In this document: in pieces, positions 7,705-16,308 of the stretch | How the letters are laid out: the number at the start of each line of letters is the position of its first letter | How positions within the stretch are numbered: position 1 is the first letter of the stretch | Origin: Actinomycetota bacterium | GTDB taxonomy: Bacteria > Actinomycetota > Acidimicrobiia > Acidimicrobiales > Ilumatobacteraceae | DNA length: 64,000 nucleotides | Assembly (NCBI GenBank): GCA_947454105.1 | Contig: CANGIP010000001.1 | Span: 248,001-312,000 of the forward strand | Direction of reading: 5' to 3' | Made by a program: the position numbers and the translations under genes | The notes under the pieces: model-generated | What the model saw: the letters and a program-made list of their open reading frames with translations, nothing else | Databases searched by the model: none | Told to the model about the DNA's origin: nothing

Positions 7705-8994
7705 TTAATTCACCGTGCTCGTGACGTTTCCGTCGTGAAGCATTGTTGTCAAAATTTCTCCGGTTGTTACGTCACTAACGTTGCGCACAATTTTTCCGTC
7801 AGCGCCGCGAGTGATTGACCAACCACGTGCCAATACATTTTTCGGATCTAACAAACGCACGCGTGATTCAAAGTTGTCAATACGTGTGTTGAGGTCACCA
7901 ATCAATTGGGGGCCACGTCGAGTGAGCCGCGCAATGCGGTCACTCAGTCGTTCGTCGGCACGTTCAACCGCGGTACGCGTGTGAATACCGATTTCGCGGG
8001 CCACGTTGTTGAGGCGATTCGTTGAATCTGCCAACTGTTGGGTTGCCAAGCGTGCGATCGCATCCCAATTAGCCTCAGTTTCATTGATGAAATCTTTCAC
8101 TCGGCCAATGAGCGCGACCGCGCAAGCAGTTGGCGTTTTATGCGCTTCAAAGGCCACATCATCTGCAACATGACGATCAATCTCGTGACCGATACCTGTG
8201 AAGACAGGAAGTGCCGATTCGGTAATTGCCAGCGCTATTGATTCGGCATCAAACGTTGAAAGCTCAGCTTTGCTTCCACCACCACGGATCAAAACAATTG
8301 CATCTAAATCTTCACGCTGCCCCAAACGTGAGATCGCTTGCGTTATTTCGCGAACCGCGTTGTCACCTTGCACACTCACATTGGCGAGGTGTAGGTGAAA
8401 ACCAATGTCGCTACTTTCAATTTGATTCTTAAAGTCTGCCCAAGCCGCACTGGCTCCACTTGTAATCACTCCCAAACGAAGTGGTGCTGACGAGATATCA
8501 ACTTCTCGGTTGAGATCGAACACGCCTAATTCTTTGAGCTTGCGTATGAGTTCTTCGCGTTGCAACGCAATTTCGCCAAGTGTGTAATTCGGATCAATAC
8601 CCCGCATGATCATCGACAACTTGCCGAAGCCAGCGTAGAAATCGAGGTTGCCGTAGATACGAACCTTGACGCCGTTCACGAGATCAAGGCCACTCTTCAT
8701 CAAGATGGGACGCATCTTGGTCATTTCGCCGCCCCACAAGTTGACGTTCAACTGATTGCGCTTACCGTCGGGGGTCTGCTCAACCAGCGTGAAATAGGTG
8801 TGCGGGCCTTTCTTACTGAGACCCGAAATTTCGCCCCACACCCATAGCCCAGCGTCAAAGTTGTCATTCAGTACCTCGTTGATGACGTCGGCCAATTCGG
8901 AAATCGAATAGGTCAGCAAAACCTCGCTGTCGAATTCGTCCTCGAACTCGTCAAGGTCGTCGTCGAGATCATCATCGTCAAAGTCGTTGGGCAT
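7705..8994 (-). CDS. xseA: Exodeoxyribonuclease VII large subunit
   Basis: XseA is the catalytic subunit of exonuclease VII. After a very acidic leader ([19 protein letters not shown]) comes the OB-fold DNA-binding domain (about residues 25-120), starting with [17 protein letters not shown]. Then comes the catalytic domain with [16 protein letters not shown] and [17 protein letters not shown], including the family Asp/Arg/His residues. Start 8994 was chosen because the longer frame to 9111 would run into the divergent phosphoglycerate mutase gene and adds no homologous residues. At 429 residues it is of normal size. The acidic leader is unusual; its role, perhaps interaction or solubility, is unknown. 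Confidence 0.9.
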   Translation of the reverse strand: MPNDFDDDDLDDDLDEFEDEFDSEVLLTYSISELADVINEVLNDNFDAGLWVWGEISGLSKKGPHTYFTLVEQTPDGKRNQLNVNLWGGEMTKMRPILMKSGLDLVNGVKVRIYGNLDFYAGFGKLSMIMRGIDPNYTLGEIALQREELIRKLKELGVFDLNREVDISSAPLRLGVITSGASAAWADFKNQIESSDIGFHLHLANVSVQGDNAVREITQAISRLGQREDLDAIVLIRGGGSKAELSTFDAESIALAITESALPVFTGIGHEIDRHVADDVAFEAHKTPTACAVALIGRVKDFINETEANWDAIARLATQQLADSTNRLNNVAREIGIHTRTAVERADERLSDRIARLTRRGPQLIGDLNTRIDNFESRVRLLDPKNVLARGWSITRGADGKIVRNVSDVTTGEILTTMLHDGNVTSTVN

Positions 8995-9036
8995 AGCAAT
9001 AAAGAGTCTGCCCGATGGCGATGTAGTTTGGAAGAT

Positions 9037-9783
9037 GTGACTGGAACACTTGTGATCTTGCGCCATGGTGAAAGTACCTGGAACCAAAAGAATCTCTTCA
9101 CGGGCTGGCACGACGTGCAGCTCACCGAAAAAGGTCGAGGCGAAGCTGTCGCTGCGGGCCGCACCATGCTTGAGGCGGGCTTGTACTTCGATACCTCACA
9201 CACTTCTCTGCTCGAGCGGGCCGTCATGACCTGCAATATGGCCCTCGAAGCGATGGGTCAGGTGTGGTTGCCCGTGAACCGAACTTGGCTGCTGAATGAG
9301 CGTCATTACGGTGCCCTTCAGGGGCTCGACAAGAAAGAGACCACCGAGCGACATGGTGCCGAGCAGACATATGTCTGGCGTCGCAGTTTTGATGTTCCGC
9401 CACCGCCCGTCGACACCAGTAGTCCTGAGCACCCGATCAATGACCGGCGGTATCGCTTACTTGACCCGAGCCTTCTGCCGGGGACCGAATGCCTGAAAGA
9501 CGTCGTGGCGCGGGTGTTGCCGTATTGGAACGATTCGATTGTCCCCCAGTTGCGCGACAACCAAACGGTGTTGGTGACAGCCCATGGCAACTCGTTGCGG
9601 GCACTCGTGATGCACTTAGAGGGAATTTCCGAGGCTGATATCGCTGAATTGAACATTCCGACTGGCGCGCCAAAGCGATATACGTTCAACGACGACATGT
9701 CGGTGGCGAGTGCTCAGTATCTCGGCGATGTGGCGGCAATCGAAGCTGCTGCCGCCGCCGTCGCCAAGCAAGCCTCCGCCTAA
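9037..9783 (+). CDS. gpmA: 2,3-bisphosphoglycerate-dependent phosphoglycerate mutase
   Basis: GpmA interconverts 3- and 2-phosphoglycerate in glycolysis and gluconeogenesis, using a phosphohistidine. The sequence has [17 protein letters not shown] with the catalytic [19 protein letters not shown] with the active-site Glu/Arg region, and [12 protein letters not shown] with the second His. Length of 248 residues is that of the dimeric or tetrameric bacterial form. GTG 9037 is preferred because the protein then begins [11 protein letters not shown] as in the family; TTG 9028 in frame is an alternative. It is divergent from xseA with about 40 bp between starts, so their promoters must overlap. 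A long inverted repeat follows at 9799-9847. Confidence 0.93.
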   Translation: MTGTLVILRHGESTWNQKNLFTGWHDVQLTEKGRGEAVAAGRTMLEAGLYFDTSHTSLLERAVMTCNMALEAMGQVWLPVNRTWLLNERHYGALQGLDKKETTERHGAEQTYVWRRSFDVPPPPVDTSSPEHPINDRRYRLLDPSLLPGTECLKDVVARVLPYWNDSIVPQLRDNQTVLVTAHGNSLRALVMHLEGISEADIAELNIPTGAPKRYTFNDDMSVASAQYLGDVAAIEAAAAAVAKQASA

Positions 9784-9798
9784 ACCGACCAAAATCCG

Positions 9799-9847
9799 CC
9801 ACTTTGGAATGTGGCTGCCGCCTAGCGGTAACTACATTCCAAAGTGG
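9799..9847. repeat. Long inverted repeat (cruciform) after gpmA
   Basis: CCACTTTGGAATGT (9799-9812) and ACATTCCAAAGTGG (9834-9847) are perfect 14-base inverted copies. Inside them CCGC and GCGG (9818-9821, 9825-9828) form a second stem around a 3-base loop. The element starts 15 bases after the gpmA stop. A terminator is the simplest reading, but no T-run follows on the plus strand. Confidence 0.6.
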
Positions 9848-9965
9848 GTGAAAATGGACAGGTGTGGCGGGGGGCTCACAGGGGTGCCCGTCGGCTCAGG
9901 GTCGTGACCACTGGGACATTGCCAAATGGTTCGCACATGTTCACGAGCGTCATATAGTGACACCC

Positions 9966-10391
9966 ATGGCCTCCAAAAAGTCTTACCTCGAAAGTCTCCG
10001 CAAAGTCTCGCTCTTCTCGTCGTGCTCCAACAAGGACCTCGAAAAGATCGCCAAGGCCGGAGATGAGGTGAGTTTCGCCGCCGGTTCATTGGTCGTCGAT
10101 CAAGGTCAGACCGGACGTGAAGCTTTCGTCATCATCAGCGGAACCGCCACCGTCAAGCGCAACGGCAAGAAGGTTGCGACCCTCGGAACCGGCGCCGTCG
10201 TCGGCGAACTCTCGCTCCTCGATCACGGCCCCCGCACCGCTTCGGTCATCACCGATACCGAGTGCGTCATGCTGGTCATCAGCCAGCGCCAGTTCCTCGG
10301 AGTCATCGACGCCATCCCGGCGCTCTCACACAAACTCCTCGGAACCTTGGCCGGTCGCATCCGCGAACTCGACCGCCAATACTTCGGCTGA
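9966..10391 (+). CDS. Cyclic nucleotide-binding-domain protein
   Basis: The 141-residue product is essentially one cNMP-binding (Crp-like) beta-roll domain with no DNA-binding helix-turn-helix or enzyme domain attached. It shows LFSSCSNKDLEKIAK, the GREAFVIISG strand turn, and the phosphate-binding cassette GELSLLDHGPRTASV, where Glu and Arg contact the cyclic phosphate. It is probably a cytosolic sensor acting through a partner. ATG 9966 is chosen; a frame extends upstream to 9864 but its residues are not homologous. It lies between gpmA and the EtfD-like gene on the same strand. Its third codon positions look GC-richer than neighbouring genes. Confidence 0.8.
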   Translation: MASKKSYLESLRKVSLFSSCSNKDLEKIAKAGDEVSFAAGSLVVDQGQTGREAFVIISGTATVKRNGKKVATLGTGAVVGELSLLDHGPRTASVITDTECVMLVISQRQFLGVIDAIPALSHKLLGTLAGRIRELDRQYFG

Positions 10392-10479
10392 TTTCTCGCC
10401 TCCGGCCTCGGTCGGAACCTGAAATAACACGCTCGTAAGGTTCTCCTTTTTGCCCTCGGGCAACTAGCGTTCTCCCTGC

Positions 10480-12744
10480 ATGAGTACGCACGACGACACT
10501 TCAGCCGCGCCTTCTGGCCCGCGGCGTCTAAAGCCCTACCAACTCTCGATTGCCATCGGATCTTTCATGGCAATCTTCACCGTGATTTCGGGCATCGTCC
10601 CGCTCATCACCGACTGGCACGAAGAGTCACCAATTCATCGTCCCGTGTTTGGCGGAATCCCCGGACCGCTCAAGTTGGCTTTCTACACCGTCGTCCCCGT
10701 CATGTTGCTTTGGGGGTCGTTCCGTTTCGCTGATCGTATGCGCAACTGGGAGCGTGGCAAGTCAGATCGCCGCCGTACTACTGCCAAGAACGCGAAGCGA
10801 CGTCTTGCTGATTTCCGTGCAGGTGTGTACATGCGCACCCTGTTGCGCGACTCAGCTGCTGGCCTCATGCACTCAATGATGTACTTCGGTTTCTTGGTGT
10901 TGCTCGGTGTTACTACTGCGCTTGAACTCGATCACCAATTGCCCGAAAGCCTCAAGTTCCTTCACGGCGATGTGTACCGCGGTTATGTCCTCATTGGTGA
11001 TCTTGCCGGTTTAGTTTTCACAGCTGGTGTCGTGTGGGCCATCGTGCGTCGTTACGTGCAACGCCCCTATCGCATTCGCATCAAGAGCAAGCCCGAACAC
11101 GCCATCATCCTCGGCGTGATGTTGCTCATTGGTGTTTCTGGCTTTGGTGCCGAAATGTTCCGCATCGCCGACAGCACTGCAAACGGCGTGAACATGGACC
11201 ACGAAAAGTGGTCATTCATTGGTCATCCGCTCTCAACTCTTGTTGATGGCTGGGCACCACGGTCGCTCGAATTGTGGCACCAGGGTTGGTGGATCGCTCA
11301 CGTTGCTGCGTTCATCGCATTCCTCGCCATCTTGCCGATCACCATGTTGCGCCACATCTTTACTTCGCCGCTCAACATGTACCTCAAAGATCGTGATCGT
11401 CCCAAGGGTGCAATGAAGGCCATGCCCAATCTCACTGAGACTTCACTCGAATCATTTGGTGCATCAGTCGTTGAAGACTTCACGTGGAAGCAATTGCTCG
11501 ATACCGACGCATGCACCATGTGTGGTCGTTGCACGAGCGTGTGCCCCGCGCATGCAACTGGCAAGCCGCTTGATCCACGCGAAATTGTCTTGAAGACCGG
11601 CGAAGTCATGGCTGCTACTGCAGCGCACGCACCTGGTGGTCGCGTGACTCCCCCGATCGGCACCGATGTCGAAATCACTATTAAGTCGAATTCGTTGTTT
11701 GAACGCATTAGTTCTGAAGAAGTTTGGGCATGCACCTCGTGCAAGGCTTGTGATGAGATCTGCCCAGTCAACATTGAAATTCTCGACAAGATTCTCGACA
11801 TGCGTCGTTACCTCACCTTGATGGAAAGTAACTTCCCCGCCGAACTCGGTAACGCGTTCCGTGCCATGGAGAACCAGGGCAACCCATGGGGAATGAATCA
11901 GGGAGAACGCGGCGATTGGGCCGACGGACTCGACGTCGACATTGTTGATCCAGGCGAAGTTCTTTCGCACGAATACCTCTACTGGGTGGGCTGTGCTGGA
12001 TCATTTGACGACAAGAACAAGAAGGTCACGCAGTCAATGGCCAAGTTGCTCAAGCGTGCTGGCATTGACGTCGCAATTCTTGGACCAAGCGAAATGTGCA
12101 CCGGAGATTCAGCACGCCGTTCGGGTAACGAATATTTGTTCCAGATGTTGGCGATGCCCAACGTCGACATGCTCAATGGCATGGGTGTTAAGAAGATCAT
12201 CACGCAGTGTCCGCACTGCTTCAACACACTTGCCAATGAGTACCCACAACTTGGTGGTCAGTACGAAGTCATTCACCACACGCAACTTCTTGAGCAGCTC
12301 ATTGATAGCGGCAAGCTTGACGTCAGCAACGCAACTCTTGAAGAGCGCATCACATATCACGATTCGTGCTACCTCGGACGCCACAACGACGTGTACTTGG
12401 CACCTCGCAAAGTCGTTGCCTCAATCAAGGGCATTGAAGTTGTTGAAATGCAGCGCAACGGAACCAAGGGCATGTGCTGTGGAGCCGGTGGTGCTCGCAT
12501 GTGGATGGAAGAGTCAATTGGCACCAAGGTCAACGACGAACGTGCGCGTGAAGCAATCAGCACTGGCGCAAGTCGCGTGGCTACCGCTTGTCCGTTCTGC
12601 TACATCATGCTTGATGACGGCGTGAAGGCTGCAGGAGTTGAAGACGACCAGATGAAGGTTGCCGACATCTCAATTCACTTGCTTGAAGCCATCGAAAATG
12701 GCGAGCGCATGTTGGCCAATCCGGCCACACCACTCAAAGGCTGA
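10480..12744 (+). CDS. EtfD-like membrane Fe-S oxidoreductase
   Basis: This 754-residue protein combines an N-terminal membrane domain of about five or six helices (residues 20-300, nitrate-reductase-gamma-like) with two 4Fe-4S motifs and two C-terminal CCG domains. The clusters are CTMCGRCTSVCP (Cys345, 348, 351, 355) and CTSCKACDEICP (Cys418, 421, 424, 428). The CCG modules include VGCAGSFDD and DSCYLGRHN...CCGAGGARMW, as in heterodisulfide reductase subunit B. The architecture matches mycobacterial EtfD (Rv0338c), which passes electrons from electron-transfer flavoprotein to menaquinone during fatty acid beta-oxidation. That role is inferred; no etfAB genes lie in the window. The gene ends one base before the convergent engB stop. 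Confidence 0.85.
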   Translation: MSTHDDTSAAPSGPRRLKPYQLSIAIGSFMAIFTVISGIVPLITDWHEESPIHRPVFGGIPGPLKLAFYTVVPVMLLWGSFRFADRMRNWERGKSDRRRTTAKNAKRRLADFRAGVYMRTLLRDSAAGLMHSMMYFGFLVLLGVTTALELDHQLPESLKFLHGDVYRGYVLIGDLAGLVFTAGVVWAIVRRYVQRPYRIRIKSKPEHAIILGVMLLIGVSGFGAEMFRIADSTANGVNMDHEKWSFIGHPLSTLVDGWAPRSLELWHQGWWIAHVAAFIAFLAILPITMLRHIFTSPLNMYLKDRDRPKGAMKAMPNLTETSLESFGASVVEDFTWKQLLDTDACTMCGRCTSVCPAHATGKPLDPREIVLKTGEVMAATAAHAPGGRVTPPIGTDVEITIKSNSLFERISSEEVWACTSCKACDEICPVNIEILDKILDMRRYLTLMESNFPAELGNAFRAMENQGNPWGMNQGERGDWADGLDVDIVDPGEVLSHEYLYWVGCAGSFDDKNKKVTQSMAKLLKRAGIDVAILGPSEMCTGDSARRSGNEYLFQMLAMPNVDMLNGMGVKKIITQCPHCFNTLANEYPQLGGQYEVIHHTQLLEQLIDSGKLDVSNATLEERITYHDSCYLGRHNDVYLAPRKVVASIKGIEVVEMQRNGTKGMCCGAGGARMWMEESIGTKVNDERAREAISTGASRVATACPFCYIMLDDGVKAAGVEDDQMKVADISIHLLEAIENGERMLANPATPLKG

Positions 12745-13329
12745 TTAAGCCTTGAGGTGACTGTTCACGAGTGAGCGAAGGTGTTCAATACCGACACCTT
12801 TGCTTGCACTCACCCACACAATGTCTCCTTGATCGAGCATGCATCCGGCAGCAAGATCTTTCTTACGAGTCGCGCGCTTCGATGACTTCACTTTGTCGTG
12901 CTTCGTTGCAACGACTGTGTGCGGCACACCATTGGCACGCAACCAGGTGAGCATCTGCACATCAAGTTTGGTCGGACCAATTTCGCCATCAACCAAAACG
13001 TAAACGTTGACGAGTTCTTCGCGGTCGAGCAGATAGCCCTCAATCATTTTCTGCCAGCCCTGCTTAATGCGTCCAGGCACTGCGGCATATCCATAGCCAG
13101 GCAAGTCGACGAGCGTGCTTCCGTTGGGCAAAGCAAACAAGTTGATCAATTGCGTACGACCCGGCGTGTTTGAAACGCGAGCCAGTTGTTTGTGATTCGC
13201 CAAGGCGTTAATCAACGACGACTTGCCAACATTTGATCGGCCAACGACGGCAACCTCGGCGGGCGAACCAGGCAGTGTGCTGATATCAACTGCCGAAGTC
13301 ACGAATGTCAGTTGTAATGGCCCAGTCAT
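12745..13329 (-). CDS. engB: Ribosome biogenesis GTP-binding protein EngB (YihA/YsxC)
   Basis: EngB is a small GTPase needed for assembly of the large ribosomal subunit. G1 is GRSNVGKSSL, G3 is VDLPGYGYA and G4 is TKHDK; the SNTPGRTQ switch I segment is diagnostic for EngB. At 194 residues it has normal length. The ATG at 13329 gives the standard short leader. It is convergent with the EtfD-like gene, with abutting stop codons and no room for a terminator between them. Confidence 0.93.
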   Translation of the reverse strand: MTGPLQLTFVTSAVDISTLPGSPAEVAVVGRSNVGKSSLINALANHKQLARVSNTPGRTQLINLFALPNGSTLVDLPGYGYAAVPGRIKQGWQKMIEGYLLDREELVNVYVLVDGEIGPTKLDVQMLTWLRANGVPHTVVATKHDKVKSSKRATRKKDLAAGCMLDQGDIVWVSASKGVGIEHLRSLVNSHLKA

Positions 13330-13342
13330 GACCTGCAGTGTA

Positions 13343-13379
13343 CGGACTTACTGACTCAAAGGTTTGTTAGTTAAGTCCG
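13343..13379 (-). terminator. Hairpin between the MBL-hydrolase and engB genes
   Basis: CGGACTTA (13343-13350) pairs with TAAGTCCG (13372-13379). An inner CAAA/TTTG stem (57-60 with 63-66 of the 133xx block) makes a long near-continuous hairpin. It overlaps the stop of the minus-strand hydrolase gene and precedes engB. It may end the mycothiol operon, though no T-run is evident. Confidence 0.45.
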
Positions 13380-13987
13380 AGCGCGGCTAGTTCGGCGCCG
13401 ATTGTGGTGCTATCGCCATGACCAGTGTGAACAATTGTCTCAGCGGGTAAACCAAATAACTTGCGACGAATAGAGGTAACAATCGTGTCGTAATCACTAA
13501 AGCTTCGACCGGTTGCGCCAGGGCCACCGCAAAAAAGTGTGTCTCCACTAAAGATCGCATCGCCACCATCTTGGGTTGCTCCCACAACATGAAAGCAACA
13601 TCCTCCCGGCGAGTGTCCAGGAGTATGAATAACACCGATATCGGTTGAAGCAACTTTCAAAATTCCACCGTGCGTTAACGACCCATCGGGGTTTGAATCT
13701 GGATAGACCACTTGCCACAACATGAGGTCATCAGGATGCAACAAAATCGGAGCATCAACAACATCTTGCAAAGCCATCGCAGCATTGATGTGATCGTTGT
13801 GACCATGCGTCAAAGCAATCGCTTTCACACGGCGACCATTGATTGCTTCAACGATTGGTGCAGCATCGTGTGCCGCATCAATCACAATTACTTCGCGATC
13901 ATTGCCGACTAACCAAATGTTGTTCGTGACTTCCCATTCGCCACCGTCAAGCGCGAAAATTCCGGTGGTATTCACTAACTCGATCAA
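13367..13987 (-). CDS. MBL-fold hydrolase, candidate S-formylmycothiol hydrolase
   Basis: This 206-residue metallo-beta-lactamase-fold protein has the zinc motif LTHGHNDH (HxHxDH variant with Asn), the [12 protein letters not shown] motif with a metal His, and a C-terminal TGHGDST. It is a glyoxalase-II-like hydrolase. It starts with a 4-bp overlap into the S-(hydroxymethyl)mycothiol dehydrogenase gene, the same pairing as Rv2259 (mscR) with the MBL gene Rv2260 in Mycobacterium. The likely substrate is therefore a mycothiol thioester such as S-formylmycothiol, giving formate. That step is an inference from operon structure. The tandem arrangement places it downstream in the operon. Confidence 0.75.
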   Translation of the reverse strand: MIELVNTTGIFALDGGEWEVTNNIWLVGNDREVIVIDAAHDAAPIVEAINGRRVKAIALTHGHNDHINAAMALQDVVDAPILLHPDDLMLWQVVYPDSNPDGSLTHGGILKVASTDIGVIHTPGHSPGGCCFHVVGATQDGGDAIFSGDTLFCGGPGATGRSFSDYDTIVTSIRRKLFGLPAETIVHTGHGDSTTIGAELAALGLN

Positions 13988-15072
13988 AGCAAAACCACAC
14001 TTCGCAAAACTTCGCCACGCTCCATGCGATGGAACGCCTGCTCAATTTCGGAAAGTCCAATTGTCTCGGTGACAAAATCTTCAAGCGGCAAACGACCTTG
14101 AAGATGCAAGTCAACCAACAATGGAAAGTCACGGCTTGGCAAGCAATCGCCGTACCAACTTGGCTTCATCGCTCCACCACGACCAAAGAAATCAATCATT
14201 GGGATATTCGGCATCACCATGTCGGGGGTCGGAACACCGACTTGCACAACCGTCCCAGCAAGATCGCGTGCATAAAAGGCTTGACGCAAAACTTCGGGAT
14301 GACCAACGGCTTCAATACATACATCAGCACCAAGACCATTCGTTGCCGCTTGCACTGCGGCAATCGGTTCGGTTGTACGGGCATTAACCGTGTGCGTCGC
14401 GCCAAATTGGCGAGCCCACTCAAGCTTGCGATCATCAAGATCGACAGCAACAATCGTTGTTGCTCCAGCGAGGCGTGCGCCAGCAATCGCTGCATTTCCA
14501 ACGCCACCACAACCGAACACTGCAACGCTGCTTCCGCGCTGTACTTCACCCGTCAACATTGAGGCACCGATACCGGCCATGACTCCACAGCCAAGCAGTC
14601 CTGCAACTGCAGGGGAAGCCAAAGGATTCACCAATGTGCACTGGCCCGCAGCAACCAGAGTCATCTCGGCAAATGCACCAATACCTAATGCCGGAGCAAG
14701 CGGAGTTCCGTCAGTCAATGTCATCTTTTGTGTCGCGTTGAAAGTACTAAAACACAATTGCGGTTTGCCGCGAAGACATGAACGACAGTTGCCGCACACT
14801 GCGCGCCAGTTCAAGACAACAAAATCACCAGGCTTCACATTCGTGACGTTGTCCCCGATTGACTCAACGATGCCAGCGGCTTCGTGTCCTAACAAGAATG
14901 GGAAATCATCATTGATTCCACCTTCGCGATAATGAAGATCGGTGTGGCACACACCGCACGCTTGCACTCGCACTCGCGCTTCACCTGGTCCTGGCTTGGG
15001 CACATTGATATCAACGAGTTCAACTGGCAAACCCTTGCCACGGGCAATAACGCCCTTCACTGTCTGAGACAT
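13984..15072 (-). CDS. mscR: S-(hydroxymethyl)mycothiol dehydrogenase
   Basis: This zinc-dependent medium-chain alcohol dehydrogenase of 362 residues oxidises the formaldehyde-mycothiol adduct (and may reduce S-nitrosomycothiol). Catalytic-zinc motifs are [14 protein letters not shown] and the [12 protein letters not shown] segment. The structural zinc ligands are in [15 protein letters not shown]. The NAD Rossmann motif is [11 protein letters not shown]. The leader [17 protein letters not shown] and the [20 protein letters not shown] stretch are typical of the mycothiol class (MscR/AdhE2). Presence of this gene implies that the organism makes mycothiol. It overlaps the MBL hydrolase gene by 4 bp and is the first gene of that pair. 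Confidence 0.88.
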   Translation of the reverse strand: MSQTVKGVIARGKGLPVELVDINVPKPGPGEARVRVQACGVCHTDLHYREGGINDDFPFLLGHEAAGIVESIGDNVTNVKPGDFVVLNWRAVCGNCRSCLRGKPQLCFSTFNATQKMTLTDGTPLAPALGIGAFAEMTLVAAGQCTLVNPLASPAVAGLLGCGVMAGIGASMLTGEVQRGSSVAVFGCGGVGNAAIAGARLAGATTIVAVDLDDRKLEWARQFGATHTVNARTTEPIAAVQAATNGLGADVCIEAVGHPEVLRQAFYARDLAGTVVQVGVPTPDMVMPNIPMIDFFGRGGAMKPSWYGDCLPSRDFPLLVDLHLQGRLPLEDFVTETIGLSEIEQAFHRMERGEVLRSVVLL

Positions 15073-15096
15073 ATTTTTCCTTAGTGTTGGTATTAG

Positions 15097-15666
15097 TCAG
15101 TCTGTGCGAAAGTTTTCGAAGTAACGGCTCGGCGTTGGTCCACGCTGACCGTGATACTTCGACCCACGTGCACCAGACCCATACGGCTGATCGGCAGGAG
15201 TTGTCATTTGCATGAAACTCACTTGACCAATTTTCATACCTGGGTACAACGTGATCGGCAGACTTGCGACATTGGCGAGTTCGAGCGTGACGTGACCATC
15301 GAAACCTGCGTCGATGAAACCTGCCGTTGAGTGGATCAACAGTCCGAGTCGACCAAGCGAGCTCTTACCTTCAATGCGTGCGACCAAATCGTTGGGCACA
15401 GCAATTCGCTCGAGCGTCGAGCCTAAAACAAACTCGCCAGGGTGAAGCATGAACACGCCATCTTCGGGGATGTCAACAAGCTCGGTGAGCGAGGTCATGT
15501 CTTTTTTGACGTCAATGATTCCGGCAGTGTGATTACGAAAGACCCGAAACAAATGATGGAGACGGACATCAATTGATGATGGCTGAATGAGCGCCTCATC
15601 AAGAGGGTCGATAATGATTCGGCCAGCATTCAAGGCCTCACGGAGCGAACGGTCAGACAAGATCAC
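15097..15666 (-). CDS. dcd: dCTP deaminase (possibly dUMP-forming)
   Basis: Dcd deaminates dCTP to supply dUMP/dUTP for thymidylate synthesis. The trimeric dUTPase-like fold is marked by HPGEFVLGSTLE, the catalytic GKSSLGRLGLLIHSTAG region with Ser and Arg, and FDGHVTLELAN with the catalytic Glu. Length is 189 residues, standard. Actinobacterial Dcd enzymes are often bifunctional (deaminase plus diphosphatase), but this cannot be decided from sequence alone here. It precedes mscR by 24 bp on the same strand. Confidence 0.92.
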   Translation of the reverse strand: MILSDRSLREALNAGRIIIDPLDEALIQPSSIDVRLHHLFRVFRNHTAGIIDVKKDMTSLTELVDIPEDGVFMLHPGEFVLGSTLERIAVPNDLVARIEGKSSLGRLGLLIHSTAGFIDAGFDGHVTLELANVASLPITLYPGMKIGQVSFMQMTTPADQPYGSGARGSKYHGQRGPTPSRYFENFRTD

Positions 15667-15772
15667 GCCCCTACCGTAGTGGCTGAGGCTGCCCTGATTA
15701 CAGGCGACAACCTATGGAGGGTGGCTATACCTTCACACCTTTTGGTTCAACACCGTTTTTCCATGGCATAAG

Positions 15773-16285
15773 GTGACGGCAGAGTCACCCAGCGAGATGA
15801 ACTCCAAGGGGGACAAGACCACGAAGAATCACCGATTCAGAGCGGTCATTTTGACTGCACTCAGTATTTTGACCTTAGGTTGCGCCGAGGATCTTGATGA
15901 TTCTGTCGGCCAAAATGCACCTCATGGAACCGCCGCTCCGGGCGCAACTGCCGTTAACGGAGTCGTCAAAGACTGGAGGGTTTTGGTTGACCGCCACACC
16001 GTCCACGCGGGCCAAGTCACTTTCACGGTGGCCAACCAAGGGACGATCGGACACGAATTTCTCGTTGTGCGTACCGACAGTGCAGACGGAGCCATTCCGA
16101 TTGAGGGCGATGGATTCTCTGAAAACAATCCATCACTTCTTGTCATCAAAGAGATCGGTGAATTCCCCATCAAAACGATTCAAGAACTCACTGTCACCTT
16201 AGAACCTGGTTCATACCAACTGGTCTGCAACCTTCCTGGTCATTACGGAAAAGGAATGCACACTTCTTTCACTGTGGTGAAGTAA
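15773..16285 (+). CDS. Cupredoxin-like lipoprotein
   Basis: This 170-residue protein appears to be an exported copper protein. After a basic leader comes a hydrophobic stretch ending in the lipobox LTLGC, so it is probably lipid-anchored. The mature part is a cupredoxin beta barrel. Copper ligands are suggested by GHEFLVV (His) and CNLPGHYGKGM (Cys, His, Met), the type 1 site. Functions could be electron transfer or copper handling. The start is GTG 15773; ATG 15797 would shorten the leader by eight residues and also leave the signal intact. The next gene, kynureninase, starts 23 bp later. Confidence 0.78.
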   Translation: MTAESPSEMNSKGDKTTKNHRFRAVILTALSILTLGCAEDLDDSVGQNAPHGTAAPGATAVNGVVKDWRVLVDRHTVHAGQVTFTVANQGTIGHEFLVVRTDSADGAIPIEGDGFSENNPSLLVIKEIGEFPIKTIQELTVTLEPGSYQLVCNLPGHYGKGMHTSFTVVK

Positions 16286-16308
16286 GCGATATCGGGCAGA
16301 ATAAAAGG

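Noticed and set aside
8995-9111. Upstream extension of xseA
   Set aside because: It runs into the gpmA start region on the other strand and adds no conserved residues.
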